Below are positions 25,350 to 33,687 of a DNA stretch of 64,000 bases, piece after piece. Source of the stretch: Aminobacterium colombiense DSM 12261 (GTDB taxonomy: Bacteria; Synergistota; Synergistia; Synergistales; Aminobacteriaceae); the NCBI RefSeq assembly GCF_000025885.1, contig NC_014011.1:1364001-1428000 (forward strand). Reading direction: 5' to 3'. The notes beneath the pieces were generated by a model. That model saw nothing but the letters and a program-made list of their open reading frames with translations. It was not told the origin of the DNA and searched no databases. Within the stretch, counting starts at the first letter, position 1; each line of letters opens with the position of its first letter. The translations under genes and the position numbers were made by a program.

Positions 25350-25914
25350 TGGAACAAAGGGCCTCCTCTATTAAACCGCAGATTATATGTCCCCACGTAA
25401 TGTGAAGCTCCTGAATTCGGGGGGTGTGAGACGATGGGGCTGTAAGAAGAAGAGAAGCGATCCTTGCTAAATCTCCGCCATTTTCACCAGTCATGGCTAT
25501 TGTCTCAATACCCTTCTCTTTCGCCCACGTCAGAGCTTTGACTACATTGGGACTTGCGCCGCCTGTAGAAATTCCAATAACGATGTCTCCTGGCGCGGCC
25601 AGTGCTTGCAGCTGTCTGAGAAAGATATTTTCATATCCGTAATCGTTAGCAAGGGCTGTGATAGTGCTGGGGTTTGTTGTTAATGCCACGGCTCGCAACG
25701 CTTTTCTGTTTTTTTCAAAGCGACCAACAAGTTCTGCTGCTAAATGCTGCGCATCTGCCGCTGAACCGCCATTCCCCAAAAAGAAAGCGGTTCCTCCGTG
25801 AGATAGCGCTTGTATTATCAATTGGGAAGCTGATGCCACTTTTTCTGCTAAAGATAAAGCCGCAATTTTGACGTTAATCGATTCCTGAAGTTGCTTCTGC
25901 ACTTTTTCGATCAT
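25342..25914 (-). CDS. gmhA: Sedoheptulose 7-phosphate isomerase (SIS domain)
   Basis: A 190-residue SIS-fold isomerase with the GmhA pattern: FFLGNGGSAADAQHLAAELVGRFE (residues ~45-68), LTTNPSTITALANDYGYENIF (~80-100), GISTGGASPNV (SIS loop, ~113-123) and QELHITWGHIICGLIE near the C-terminus (His of the active site). It converts sedoheptulose 7-phosphate to heptose 7-phosphate and so starts the pathway. First gene of the seven-gene operon, with GGAG nine bases before its ATG; no clear promoter was seen in the 58 bases to the response regulator gene. Confidence 0.93.
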   Translation of the reverse strand: MIEKVQKQLQESINVKIAALSLAEKVASASQLIIQALSHGGTAFFLGNGGSAADAQHLAAELVGRFEKNRKALRAVALTTNPSTITALANDYGYENIFLRQLQALAAPGDIVIGISTGGASPNVVKALTWAKEKGIETIAMTGENGGDLARIASLLLTAPSSHTPRIQELHITWGHIICGLIEEALCSNG

Positions 25915-25972
25915 GTAACCAATCTCCTCCAGCTCTTCTTCGAGGGCTATTCTACCACGTAGTGAAATAAAG

Positions 25973-26668
25973 TTACCTTTCTATAAAGGCACCCCCATTT
26001 ACTATTTGGTGCAAAGATTCAGGCTGAAGCTGGGCAAAGCCTATGCGCCACGCCAATATAGCGGCTTGGGTCCTATCGCGCAAATCAAGTTTTTTCAGGA
26101 CGTGGCTCACATGGTTTTTTACAGTTTTTTCTGAGAGAACCATTTTACTTGCCACTTCAGAATTGCTTAGGCCCTGAGCTAGCCAGTAAAGAATCTCTTT
26201 TTCTCTGGGGGTCAGTTCATAGAGCTGGTCATTTTCCTCCTTACGTCTTGAAAATGACGTTAGAAGCTTTCCTGCTACCTGGGGATCTACATAAGGCTGG
26301 TTTCGATTGGCAGATCGAATGGCTGATAATAGTTCTACCCTTCCGGATGCCTTGAGGACAAAGCCTAAAACTCCTACAGAAGAAAGGGCTGAAAGACTGT
26401 CTTCATCGTCTTTAGCACTAACGGCAACAAATTTAATGCCATGAGATAAGCTATTCAGTTCTCTGACTAATTGTATTCCATCTTTTTTGGGCATATTTAT
26501 ATCAAAAAGAAGGATATCCGGTTTTTTTTCTCGTACAACCTTAAGAGCTTCTTCTCCATCGCCAGCTTCGCCTATGACCTCAATATCGGACTCGTACTCT
26601 AATAATTTCTTTACCCCATCCCTAAAGAGTCTATGATCATCCGCTATTACAAGGCGTATAGAATCCAT
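25973..26668 (-). CDS. NarL/FixJ-family response regulator, orphan
   Basis: A 231-residue two-domain regulator. The receiver domain has acidic DD (residues 10-11), phospho-acceptor Asp in LLFDINMPKKDG (~55), Thr/Ser equivalent in FVAVSAKDDE and Lys in FVLKASG. The C-terminal LuxR-type helix-turn-helix reads LTPREKEILYWLAQGLSNSEVASKMVLSEKTVKNHVSHVLKKLDLRDRTQA. No histidine kinase is in the window. It sits 58 bases upstream of gmhA on the same strand and could be co-transcribed with the heptose operon. GGAGG precedes the ATG. Confidence 0.92.
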   Translation of the reverse strand: MDSIRLVIADDHRLFRDGVKKLLEYESDIEVIGEAGDGEEALKVVREKKPDILLFDINMPKKDGIQLVRELNSLSHGIKFVAVSAKDDEDSLSALSSVGVLGFVLKASGRVELLSAIRSANRNQPYVDPQVAGKLLTSFSRRKEENDQLYELTPREKEILYWLAQGLSNSEVASKMVLSEKTVKNHVSHVLKKLDLRDRTQAAILAWRIGFAQLQPESLHQIVNGGAFIER

Positions 26669-26823
26669 GATTCCACCTCCGCATAATACTCTGTGAGCCT
26701 ATTCGCGCCTATGATATAGTGTAAATATAGCGGTGAAAAGATTTTTTAAAATTGCATCTTTAGGCTAGGCCCATAGTCCCAATTATATTACCACATTCCA
26801 TAATAGAAAAAGAGAGAGAGAAC

Positions 26824-27603
26824 ATGATAGACAACATACAAGAGAAACGGGTTCTTCAACTTCAGCCTATGCTGCGCAAACGATTTGGGAAAGCCCTCGG
26901 CGATTTTTCCATGATCGAAGAGGGGGATAGAATACTTGTTGGGCTTTCTGGAGGCAAGGATAGCCTGTTTCTCCTCGCTGCCCTGGCCGCCTTTCGAAAA
27001 AAGTCTCCCCGCCGCTTCGAATTAGGGGCATGCACTGTGGATATTACAGGCGGAGAGATGGCAACCCGTCCCCTTTCTGAATTCTGCCGCAGCCTTAACC
27101 TAGAACATTACGTGACCATTTATCCTATTTCAAAGATAATAAAAAAAAGAGAGGAGAAATCACCTTGCAGCTTCTGTGCCAACATACGGCGGGGCATTAT
27201 AAGTTCAGAAGCGGTGGAACGTGGGTATAATGTTCTCGCATTGGGGCATAACCTTGATGACGTAGCCGAAACAGTGCTCATGAACCTTTTTCAGACTGGC
27301 CGGTTTAAAAGCTTCAAGCCCAAGTTCTGGCAGAGCCGAACCGGCCTGTGGGTTATCAGGCCCCTTATATATATTGGAGAAAAAGACATTATGAAGGAGG
27401 CCCAGCGGCTACATTTGCCGGTGACAGAAGATAAATGTCCCTTTTCCCTTCATACTCAGCGAAGCAGAACCCGTATGCTTATAGAAAACCTTGCGAGAGA
27501 GAATCCAAGTATTAAAAAGAACATTATCCACGCTCTTTCGTCAGTGCGACTTTCAGATGTCTGGAAGATAGAACAGGAGAGTCAGACTAATAACGGGGGA
27601 TAA
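26824..27603 (+). CDS. ttcA: TtcA-like tRNA thiolation ATPase (PP-loop)
   Basis: A 259-residue PP-loop ATPase: SGGKDSLFLL (pyrophosphate-binding loop, residues ~39-48), the CxxC pair in SPCSFCANIRRG (~116-127) and ALGHNLDDVAETVLMNLFQTGRFKSF, the TtcA/TilS-family active-site helix. A further Cys in TEDKCPF (~200) could be the third cluster ligand. TtcA uses a [4Fe-4S] cluster to make 2-thiocytidine at tRNA position 32; related enzymes thiolate other positions, so the exact target is not certain. Divergent from the response regulator; followed by a terminator. Confidence 0.85.
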   Translation: MIDNIQEKRVLQLQPMLRKRFGKALGDFSMIEEGDRILVGLSGGKDSLFLLAALAAFRKKSPRRFELGACTVDITGGEMATRPLSEFCRSLNLEHYVTIYPISKIIKKREEKSPCSFCANIRRGIISSEAVERGYNVLALGHNLDDVAETVLMNLFQTGRFKSFKPKFWQSRTGLWVIRPLIYIGEKDIMKEAQRLHLPVTEDKCPFSLHTQRSRTRMLIENLARENPSIKKNIIHALSSVRLSDVWKIEQESQTNNGG

Positions 27604-27609
27604 GACGAA

Positions 27610-27642
27610 AAAGAGCCATCTCTGAGGATGAGGCGGCTCTTT
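27610..27642 (+). terminator. Terminator after the ttcA-like gene
   Basis: Perfect arms AAAGAGCC and GGCTCTTT, seven bases after the stop. The short T-run is part of the stem. Confidence 0.75.
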
Positions 27643-27670
27643 GCTTATGTTCGATTTTGCAGTTCAATAC

Positions 27671-28618
27671 TTATTTTAAAAGTCCTGAGACAATCATGTC
27701 GATGGCCTGGTCTGAAGAAAGGCCCTTCGCCATAAGACCAGCTATTTTATCATCTGCGATACGTCCAATGGCCGCTTCGTGGGTTACTTCCGCTTCAGGG
27801 TGGGATGCCTTTACCACTGGTGAGGCGTCGGCCACAGCTTCTCCCTGAACTACTTCTGTGCAATCCACGTGGCCTTTGGCTCCAGGGGCCGCACCATCTA
27901 TCATCCCGAGAAAACTTCCAACACTTCGATCCTTCAATACCGTCCTGGTTTTTATAAGGGCTGAACTATTCCGTCCAGAAAGCTTTACCACATCCTGAAT
28001 CTTTACGGTGTCATCATCCTTGCCGTAAACCTTCGACGTCAATTCTACTCGGCTTCCTTCTCCCACGGCATCTATATCGATTTTAATATCGAGAGAGCCT
28101 ACCCTTCCTTCGACAAGTGAGAAATCGTTTGCATACCGTCCGCCTTTTTCGACCTTCACTTCTGTGACAGGACGAACCTCCATCTGGCTCTTGGGGCCGT
28201 GAAAATGAAGTTCTTTGTAGGTTACGTCAGCTCCCTCACCTACTTCTACCACACCCTTCATGGCATGAAGAAACTTTTCCGCATGGGGAAAGACACAATG
28301 GGCTAAAAATTCAACATGTGCTCCACGGCCGACAGTGATGTGGCTATCTATAATTTGACGCCCTTCTTTTCGGACATCGCCGAAGCAAAGATGTACAGGA
28401 TCTGTTAAGCGAGTCCCTTCCTCTACTTCTATAACAGCCCTTACCCCGTCCTCTGTTTCATAGGCTTCGATATGAACACCCTCTACCTCATGATAATCAA
28501 CAACCTTGTTTGCGCCGATGAGAGCATAGGCTCCCTTTCGATGGTTGAAATAATTGTACCCAGGGACACTGGCCGCTATGGTTAATATTTCTTGAAATTC
28601 TTTACTGATTTTTGGCAC
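27671..28618 (-). CDS. smsB: SufB-like scaffold of a minimal Suf (SMS) system
   Basis: A 315-residue SufB/SufD-family protein, much shorter than E. coli SufB (~495). It keeps the beta-helix core and the C-terminal signature KASHPEAEVTHEAAIGRI, plus a core Cys (AHCVFPHAEKF, near 108) and Cys in GHVDCTEVVQGEA. With SmsC it matches the two-gene SufBC-like minimal system described for archaea and deep-branching anaerobes, in which B and C assemble Fe-S clusters without SufSE, SufD or SufU genes alongside. It overlaps smsC by 17 bases. No cysteine desulfurase is in the window. Confidence 0.88.
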   Translation of the reverse strand: MPKISKEFQEILTIAASVPGYNYFNHRKGAYALIGANKVVDYHEVEGVHIEAYETEDGVRAVIEVEEGTRLTDPVHLCFGDVRKEGRQIIDSHITVGRGAHVEFLAHCVFPHAEKFLHAMKGVVEVGEGADVTYKELHFHGPKSQMEVRPVTEVKVEKGGRYANDFSLVEGRVGSLDIKIDIDAVGEGSRVELTSKVYGKDDDTVKIQDVVKLSGRNSSALIKTRTVLKDRSVGSFLGMIDGAAPGAKGHVDCTEVVQGEAVADASPVVKASHPEAEVTHEAAIGRIADDKIAGLMAKGLSSDQAIDMIVSGLLK

Positions 28619-29375
28619 GGCCCATCACCTCATTAAGAACTCCCTTTCGGCTTATCTGCTCTCCCTCGCAGCCTTCGCAGGGGCGACACTGAGACATGAA
28701 ATATCGCTTCACGGCAGCTGCGCTTCCCTCGAGAATAATACGCCCGTCACACATGAGATAGGATCGGTCGCACCCGGCGGCTACGTCTTCACGGTGGGTT
28801 ATGACCATAACGCCGCTCCCTTGGTCGGCAAGAAGACGTAAAAGCCCCAAGACTTCTCTCAAGGCAAGAAGGTCTACTCCCGAATCCGGTTCATCAAGAA
28901 TGGCAAGGCGCGGTTTCATAAGGTAAATGGAGGCCAACTCTATTCTTTTGCGCTCCCCGCCTGATAAACTTTTGTCTATGGCTCTATCGAGAAAGAGAGG
29001 GCTCATCTGTACAAAATCCATGGCCTCTTCAAGGTTCCGTTCAGAGCTGTTTTGAGGCCCTATACGCAAATAATCCCGTATGGAAATACCCTCGTACCGT
29101 GCCGGCATCTGCCACGCCAATGTCAGCCCAGCCTTGGCACGATCAGTTATAGACCAGCTCGTAATGTCCTCTCCGAGAAAAGATATAGAGCCCTTCACAG
29201 GAATATAGTCTGGCAACCCCATTAGAGCATAGGCAAGACTTGATTTTCCGGCCCCATTTCGGCCAAGGACGCCCGTTACTTCCCCTGACTCCACACGCAA
29301 GCTTATATCTTTAAGTATGGTTGCGTTATCTCTACGCACCGTTATGGAATCAACTTTGAGGAGAGATGTATCCAC
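28602..29375 (-). CDS. smsC: SufC-like ATPase of the minimal Suf (SMS) system
   Basis: A 257-residue ABC ATPase: Walker A GRNGAGKSS, Q-loop AWQMPARYEGISIRDYL (Suf-type, longer than in transporters), signature LSGGERKRIELA, Walker B LAILDEPDSGVDL (the SufC D-loop pattern DSGVD) and His switch MVITHRED. The C-terminus carries a CRPCEGCEGE cluster of cysteines absent from E. coli SufC. It energises SmsB. A GTG at 29375 with AAGGGA nine bases upstream is the likely start; a TTG three codons earlier touches the ribosome-binding site. Confidence 0.9.
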   Translation of the reverse strand: MDTSLLKVDSITVRRDNATILKDISLRVESGEVTGVLGRNGAGKSSLAYALMGLPDYIPVKGSISFLGEDITSWSITDRAKAGLTLAWQMPARYEGISIRDYLRIGPQNSSERNLEEAMDFVQMSPLFLDRAIDKSLSGGERKRIELASIYLMKPRLAILDEPDSGVDLLALREVLGLLRLLADQGSGVMVITHREDVAAGCDRSYLMCDGRIILEGSAAAVKRYFMSQCRPCEGCEGEQISRKGVLNEVMGRAKNQ

Positions 29376-29446
29376 GTTTCCCAATCCCTTCTTTTATGAA
29401 CTTAACTTCGAGAAATTTTGCCCTCTCAAAACACAGGAGTATTGTA

Positions 29447-30844
29447 TCACTTTTCCTCTATTGAAACGGTAATAGTCCGGGAAGAAAGGTTCTTTGAAAA
29501 ACGGGCAACTTCTTGAGCCTGTACTTCGAACCCAGACCTTCCCATCAAGGCGAAAGTATACTCTTTGCCAAGTTCTACCCCCGGCTGATCGAATGGGTTG
29601 ATATCCATGATAAACCCGGTAAGAGCTGTTGCATACTCCAACAGATAGATCAGAGCTCCAAGGTAGAATGCATTCAACTCCGGAATCTCTAGCCAAAGCA
29701 CAGGCCGCCCTGCTTTTACAAGGGATGACGCCGTGGAAAGCTGTTCTGAATATCGCAACATGTTCATTGACTGGCCAAAAAGATAGGAAAGAGAAGCGAG
29801 GCTTTTCTCTTCTGCATGTGGGATAACGATATCTTCCTTGAGAGAACTTACGTGCAACAGCAAAAATAATTTATCATCAGGGCCTTCTGTGTAAAGCTGC
29901 AATTGTGAGTGCTGATCGATAGTTCCGAGGGCTTTTATTGGCGTTGATCCCTTTCCTTCCTTTCCGAGGCTTTCCCCCCAGAGCTGGGCAAACCATTCGC
30001 TCAACATAGAAAGGCTGTCAATATAAGGCATAAAAACGATCATGTTTCTTTTTCGGATAAAATGAAGCCATGAAATGGCGGCAAAGACCCAGGCAGGATT
30101 CCCTTCCATGTCATGTTCATCTGCAAGAAAGTCTGCCATTTTCCGGGCTCCTTCAAGAAGGCTATCTGTATCCGCTCCCAGAACCGCTGCAGAAAGAAGC
30201 CCTACTGGAGAAAGCACTGAATAGCGCCCCCCTACATTGGGTGGAACAGGCAAAACGGCGCAGCCTCTTTCTTTCGCAAACTCACTGAGTACCCCTTTTT
30301 CAGGGTCTGTGATAATGATTGTCTGGCGAGCGGCCTGCTCTGTCCCTACAGTTTGTTTCATTTCTTCCCAGAAGAAAAGGAAATTGGCCATAGTTTCTGC
30401 CGTAGTGCCAGACTTGCTGACAACGATCAGGGCCGTATGGCGGGGGTCTACTCGATCCCAAATGGCTCTATTCTCTTGGGGATCAACATTATCAGCCATG
30501 TAGAAACGTGGACGGGGAAGAGTTGGACTCATCTCATTCCAATAGGGAGGCAAAAGGGCGTTATGAAGCATCATGTTTCCCAGAGCCGACCCTCCAATAC
30601 CTATCTGAATCACATCAGTCATAGAAGAGAGCCACGCAGCCAGATCATTGATTTTTTTATCTTTTTTGTGGGGAAGAAGAAGCCACCCCGAACCTTCAAG
30701 TTCCAGCTCGGAGCGGCTTTTCAATAAAGCATCTGCCTTTTTAATAAGAGGAGCAAGATTCAGGAGCTCCTGGAAGGTCGTTACACCTGATGTCAGATGT
30801 TCGCCTAACGCCGCTCCATAATGAAGTTTAAGCAAACTCTTCAT
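29447..30844 (-). CDS. pgi: Glucose-6-phosphate isomerase
   Basis: A 465-residue PGI with IGIGGSALGNMML (phosphate region), VVSKSGTTAETMANF (the PGI SxSGxT motif, near residue 137), GGRYSVLSPVGLLSAA (signature near 206), the catalytic Glu in LWGESLGKEGKG (near 285; family signature 2) and the C-terminal NPFDQPGVELGKEY with active-site Lys in LGKEY. Interconverts glucose 6-phosphate and fructose 6-phosphate in the cytoplasm. Good GGAGGG before the ATG. It is 49 bases downstream of the glutaredoxin gene and 71 upstream of smsC, all on the same strand. Confidence 0.95.
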   Translation of the reverse strand: MKSLLKLHYGAALGEHLTSGVTTFQELLNLAPLIKKADALLKSRSELELEGSGWLLLPHKKDKKINDLAAWLSSMTDVIQIGIGGSALGNMMLHNALLPPYWNEMSPTLPRPRFYMADNVDPQENRAIWDRVDPRHTALIVVSKSGTTAETMANFLFFWEEMKQTVGTEQAARQTIIITDPEKGVLSEFAKERGCAVLPVPPNVGGRYSVLSPVGLLSAAVLGADTDSLLEGARKMADFLADEHDMEGNPAWVFAAISWLHFIRKRNMIVFMPYIDSLSMLSEWFAQLWGESLGKEGKGSTPIKALGTIDQHSQLQLYTEGPDDKLFLLLHVSSLKEDIVIPHAEEKSLASLSYLFGQSMNMLRYSEQLSTASSLVKAGRPVLWLEIPELNAFYLGALIYLLEYATALTGFIMDINPFDQPGVELGKEYTFALMGRSGFEVQAQEVARFSKNLSSRTITVSIEEK

Positions 30845-30893
30845 ACCACACCCTCCCTCTTATTTTTAAGACAGAAAAGTTGTCCTTTCCATA

Positions 30894-31130
30894 TTACTTT
30901 CCTATCTTGGCGAGTTCAGCGTCAATAGCCGTTCTGTCAAAACCTACAATGTATACATCGCCAAACTGAACAACGGGCACTCCCATCTGCTTGGTTCTTT
31001 TTACCATATCCATAGCGGCTTCTCTATCTTTTGCTACGTCAACGACTTCAAATTCTACGCCTTTTGAAGTAAGATACTCCTTGGCTTTTGTGCACCAGGG
31101 ACACGTGGGTGTTGAATAAACCTTAATCAT
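30894..31130 (-). CDS. Glutaredoxin-like/NrdH-type thiol oxidoreductase
   Basis: A 78-residue glutaredoxin fold: YSTPTCPWCTKAKEYL with the CPWC active site (residues 10-13), MGVPVVQFGD with the cis-Pro and VGFD at the glutathione/thiol-recognition end. The size and TPTCPWC sequence match the small glutaredoxins of anaerobes that often work with thioredoxin reductase. It probably reduces disulfides in the cytoplasm. A strong promoter with a palindromic operator (31163-31208) drives it; pgi may be read from the same transcript. Confidence 0.93.
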   Translation of the reverse strand: MIKVYSTPTCPWCTKAKEYLTSKGVEFEVVDVAKDREAAMDMVKRTKQMGVPVVQFGDVYIVGFDRTAIDAELAKIGK

Positions 31131-31162
31131 TATTTACATCCCTCCGTCTGAACGGTTTTTAT

Positions 31163-31208
31163 ATATACCCCTAATAGGTATATTACAAGGCCACCCTTCA
31201 TTCGTCAA
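31163..31208 (-). promoter_or_regulatory. Glutaredoxin promoter with CsoR-like palindrome over the -10
   Basis: Minus strand -35 TTGACG (31208-31203), 17 bases, -10 TAATAT (31185-31180). A perfect inverted repeat with arms ATATACC and GGTATAT and a seven-base centre covers 31163-31183, that is the -10 and +1. Its ATACC...GGGGTAT half-sites resemble operators of the CsoR/CstR copper- or persulfide-sensing family; the regulator is not in the window. Confidence 0.65.
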
Positions 31209-31289
31209 GCCAGAAAGCATGTCTTTTATTTTTGTACAAAGCCACAAACAAACGGGCTTTTTTGATGTTACAATGGAACATATTTTGTA

Positions 31290-31315
31290 TTGACAAAATA
31301 AATATAACATATAAT
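31290..31315 (+). promoter_or_regulatory. Probable nfnAB promoter
   Basis: TTGACA at 31290-31295 and TATAAT at 31310-31315, separated by 14 bases. Both boxes are perfect but the spacing is short, which usually makes a weak or activator-dependent promoter. Confidence 0.5.
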
Positions 31316-31333
31316 GTATCAACTTGAGAGCAG

Positions 31334-31363
31334 ATAACATAACCCCTAATAACATAACCCCTA
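31334..31363. repeat. Exact 15-bp tandem direct repeat in the nfnAB leader
   Basis: ATAACATAACCCCTA occurs twice head to tail (31334-31348 and 31349-31363), between the probable -10 and the ribosome-binding site. The ACCCCTA core is also in the glutaredoxin operator at 31168-31173, so all three copies in this 260-base region may bind one regulator. Confidence 0.7.
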
Positions 31364-31393
31364 GTATATCTTCGCAAACAAGGAGGAAATAAA

Positions 31394-32230
31394 GTGTACA
31401 AAATAATATCAAAAAAGCTTGTCGTTCCCAAGGAGTTCGATGTATGGGTCGAGGCTCCGAGAGTGGCGCGGCATGTTAAGCCCGGGCAGTTCGTCATTAT
31501 TCGCACGAACCCCCAGGGAGAGCGTGTCCCTCTCACCGTGGCAGACTATGACCGAGAGAAGGGTCTGATTAGAATGATTTTTCAGACCGTTGGAAAAACC
31601 ACAGCTGAGTTCGCCGATATGAACGTGGGAGACTGTTTGACCGATATTCTTGGCCCTCTGGGGACGCCCAGCGAGATCAAAAATTACGGTACTGTTCTTA
31701 TGGTCGGAGGCGGAGTTGGCATTGCAGCCCTTTTTCCCATTATCAGAGCGTTGAAGGAAGCCGGAAACAAGGTTTACACGATCCTTGGCGGAAGAACTAA
31801 AGATCTCGTCATTATGAAAGAAGAGTGTGAGAAATACTCAGATGAGCTTCTCATCACCACAGACGACGGATCTGCCGGTAAGAAGGGTGTCGTTACCGAT
31901 GCTATGGTGGAGCTTGCTGAACGCGGAGTGAAAATTGACCAGTCATGGGCTATCGGACCCTCCATCATGATGAAATTCGCCTCATTGAAAGCGAAAGAGC
32001 TCGACATTCCCATGTTCGTGTCATTGAACCCAATCATGATCGATGGGACAGGTATGTGTGGCGGTTGCCGGGTAACCATTCATGACCAAATCAGATTCGC
32101 CTGTGTTGACGGACCAGAATTCGATGGCTGGGGCGTGAACTGGAACGAGTTTATGAACCGCATGCGACAGTACAAAGACGAAGAGAAAATGTCTTTGGAA
32201 AAATATAAGGCTGAAATGGGTGAAGAGTAA
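31394..32230 (+). CDS. nfnA: NADH-dependent reduced ferredoxin:NADP+ oxidoreductase, subunit A
   Basis: A 278-residue flavoprotein of the ferredoxin-NADP reductase/PyrK type. It has an FAD domain with ERVPLTVADYDREKGLI (RxxPLT-like), an NAD domain VLMVGGGVGIAALFPIIRALKE and a C-terminal [2Fe-2S] site GTGMCGGCRVT... with a Cys further on (IRFACVDGPEFDG). Together with NfnB it couples NADH and reduced ferredoxin to NADP+ reduction by flavin-based electron bifurcation. The GTG at 31394 follows AGGAGG. The stop shares a base with the nfnB start. Confidence 0.93.
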   Translation: MYKIISKKLVVPKEFDVWVEAPRVARHVKPGQFVIIRTNPQGERVPLTVADYDREKGLIRMIFQTVGKTTAEFADMNVGDCLTDILGPLGTPSEIKNYGTVLMVGGGVGIAALFPIIRALKEAGNKVYTILGGRTKDLVIMKEECEKYSDELLITTDDGSAGKKGVVTDAMVELAERGVKIDQSWAIGPSIMMKFASLKAKELDIPMFVSLNPIMIDGTGMCGGCRVTIHDQIRFACVDGPEFDGWGVNWNEFMNRMRQYKDEEKMSLEKYKAEMGEE

Positions 32231-33645
32231 TGGCTTTAGATATTGCCCCGAAAAGACTTCCTGTTCCTGAGCAGTCCGCTGAGGAACGAATTAAGAATTT
32301 TAACGACGTTGTTATTGGCTATAGCATTGAAGAGGCAGTGGCCGAAAGTGCTCGGTGCCTTCAGTGCAAGAATGCACCCTGCATTAAAGGCTGCCCCGTC
32401 AGTATTGATATTCCCGGATTCCTGAAGGCCATTAAAGAAAAGGACCTTGAGAAATCATGGGACATTATCAGTCAGTATACGAACCTTCCTGCTGTCTGCG
32501 GCCGTGTTTGCCCCCAGGAAAAACAGTGTGAAGGTGTTTGTACTGTAGGGAGAATCAAAGGATACGAACCTGTTTCCATTGGCAAAATGGAGCGGTTTAT
32601 AGCCGACTGGAAAGCAGAACATGGCAGCAAGGTCGCTCCTAAAGTTCCTGAGCAGACAAAGGGCAATGTGGCCGTTGTGGGATCAGGGCCTTCAAGCCTT
32701 ACAGTAGCCGGAGACCTTGCCAAGATGGGCTACAAGGTTACAGTCTACGAAGCTCTTCACGCGGCTGGCGGCGTGCTGATGTACGGTATTCCCGAGTTCC
32801 GTCTTCCCAAAGCTATTGTGCGCAGGGAAATAGATAACATCAAGGCCCTTGGCGTGAAGATCGAGACTAACGTTGCCGTAGGACGAAGCGTCACCATCGA
32901 AGAGCTTCAGAGCCATTTCGATGCTGTTTACATCGCTACAGGAGCTGGAACTCCTCACTTTATGGGGGTTCCCGGAACCAGCTTGAATGGTGTCTATTCC
33001 GCAAGCGAGTATCTCACCCGAATAAACCTTATGCACGGATACGAGTTCCCCAAATATGACACCCCCACCAAAGAATCTGAAAAAGTGGTCGTTGTGGGCG
33101 GCGGAAACGTAGCCATGGATGCTGCCAGATCTGCTCTTCGCCTTGGAGCAAAGAGCGTTCAGGTTGTCTATCGCCGTTCCCTTGAAGAGCTCCCCGCTCG
33201 TATCGAAGAATATCACCATGCAGTGGAAGAAGGCGTGATTTTCAACTGGCTTACCAATCCTGTGGAGTATGTAGGAAGCGAGACTGGAAACATAGTTGGA
33301 GTGAAATGCATCCGCATGGAACTTGGCGAACCTGACGCATCTGGCCGCAGACGGCCTCAGGAAATCAAGGGCAGCGAGTTTACAATCGAAGCAGATACCA
33401 TTATCGAAGCTATTGGGCAGGGCCCCAACAAAGTGCTGCTTAGTGCCTTCCAAGAGCTGAAGCTCAACAAAAAAGGTTACATTGACGCTGATCCCGAAAC
33501 GGGCCAGGCAGATCCTGAATGGGTCTTCGCCGGCGGAGATATTGTAACAGGTGCCGCTACTGTCATTCTTGCCATGGGTGCAGGGAAGAAAGCTGCAGAA
33601 GCCATAGACAAGTACATTACAGAGAAGAAAGCTGCTGGCAAGTAA
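32230..33645 (+). CDS. nfnB: NADH-dependent reduced ferredoxin:NADP+ oxidoreductase, subunit B
   Basis: A 471-residue protein like the glutamate synthase small chain. The N-terminal Cys motifs for two [4Fe-4S] clusters are ARCLQCKNAPCIKGCPV and CGRVCPQEKQCEGVC (residues ~38-54, 88-102). The FAD fold is NVAVVGSGPSSLTVAGDLAK and the NADPH fold VVVVGGGNVAMDAARSALRLGA, closing with GDIVTGAATVILAMGAGKKAAEAID. Forms the bifurcating Nfn complex with NfnA; homologues annotated as GltA-type glutamate synthase or sulfide dehydrogenase are the same family, but no large GltB subunit is here. Confidence 0.93.
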   Translation: MALDIAPKRLPVPEQSAEERIKNFNDVVIGYSIEEAVAESARCLQCKNAPCIKGCPVSIDIPGFLKAIKEKDLEKSWDIISQYTNLPAVCGRVCPQEKQCEGVCTVGRIKGYEPVSIGKMERFIADWKAEHGSKVAPKVPEQTKGNVAVVGSGPSSLTVAGDLAKMGYKVTVYEALHAAGGVLMYGIPEFRLPKAIVRREIDNIKALGVKIETNVAVGRSVTIEELQSHFDAVYIATGAGTPHFMGVPGTSLNGVYSASEYLTRINLMHGYEFPKYDTPTKESEKVVVVGGGNVAMDAARSALRLGAKSVQVVYRRSLEELPARIEEYHHAVEEGVIFNWLTNPVEYVGSETGNIVGVKCIRMELGEPDASGRRRPQEIKGSEFTIEADTIIEAIGQGPNKVLLSAFQELKLNKKGYIDADPETGQADPEWVFAGGDIVTGAATVILAMGAGKKAAEAIDKYITEKKAAGK

Positions 33646-33687
33646 GAGAAAAGTCTTCTTTTACAGAAGCTGAGGAGGGATGCTGAG

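Noticed and set aside
32692-33453. 253-codon open frame on the minus strand
   Set aside because: Lies inside nfnB, which is certain from its Fe-S and nucleotide motifs.
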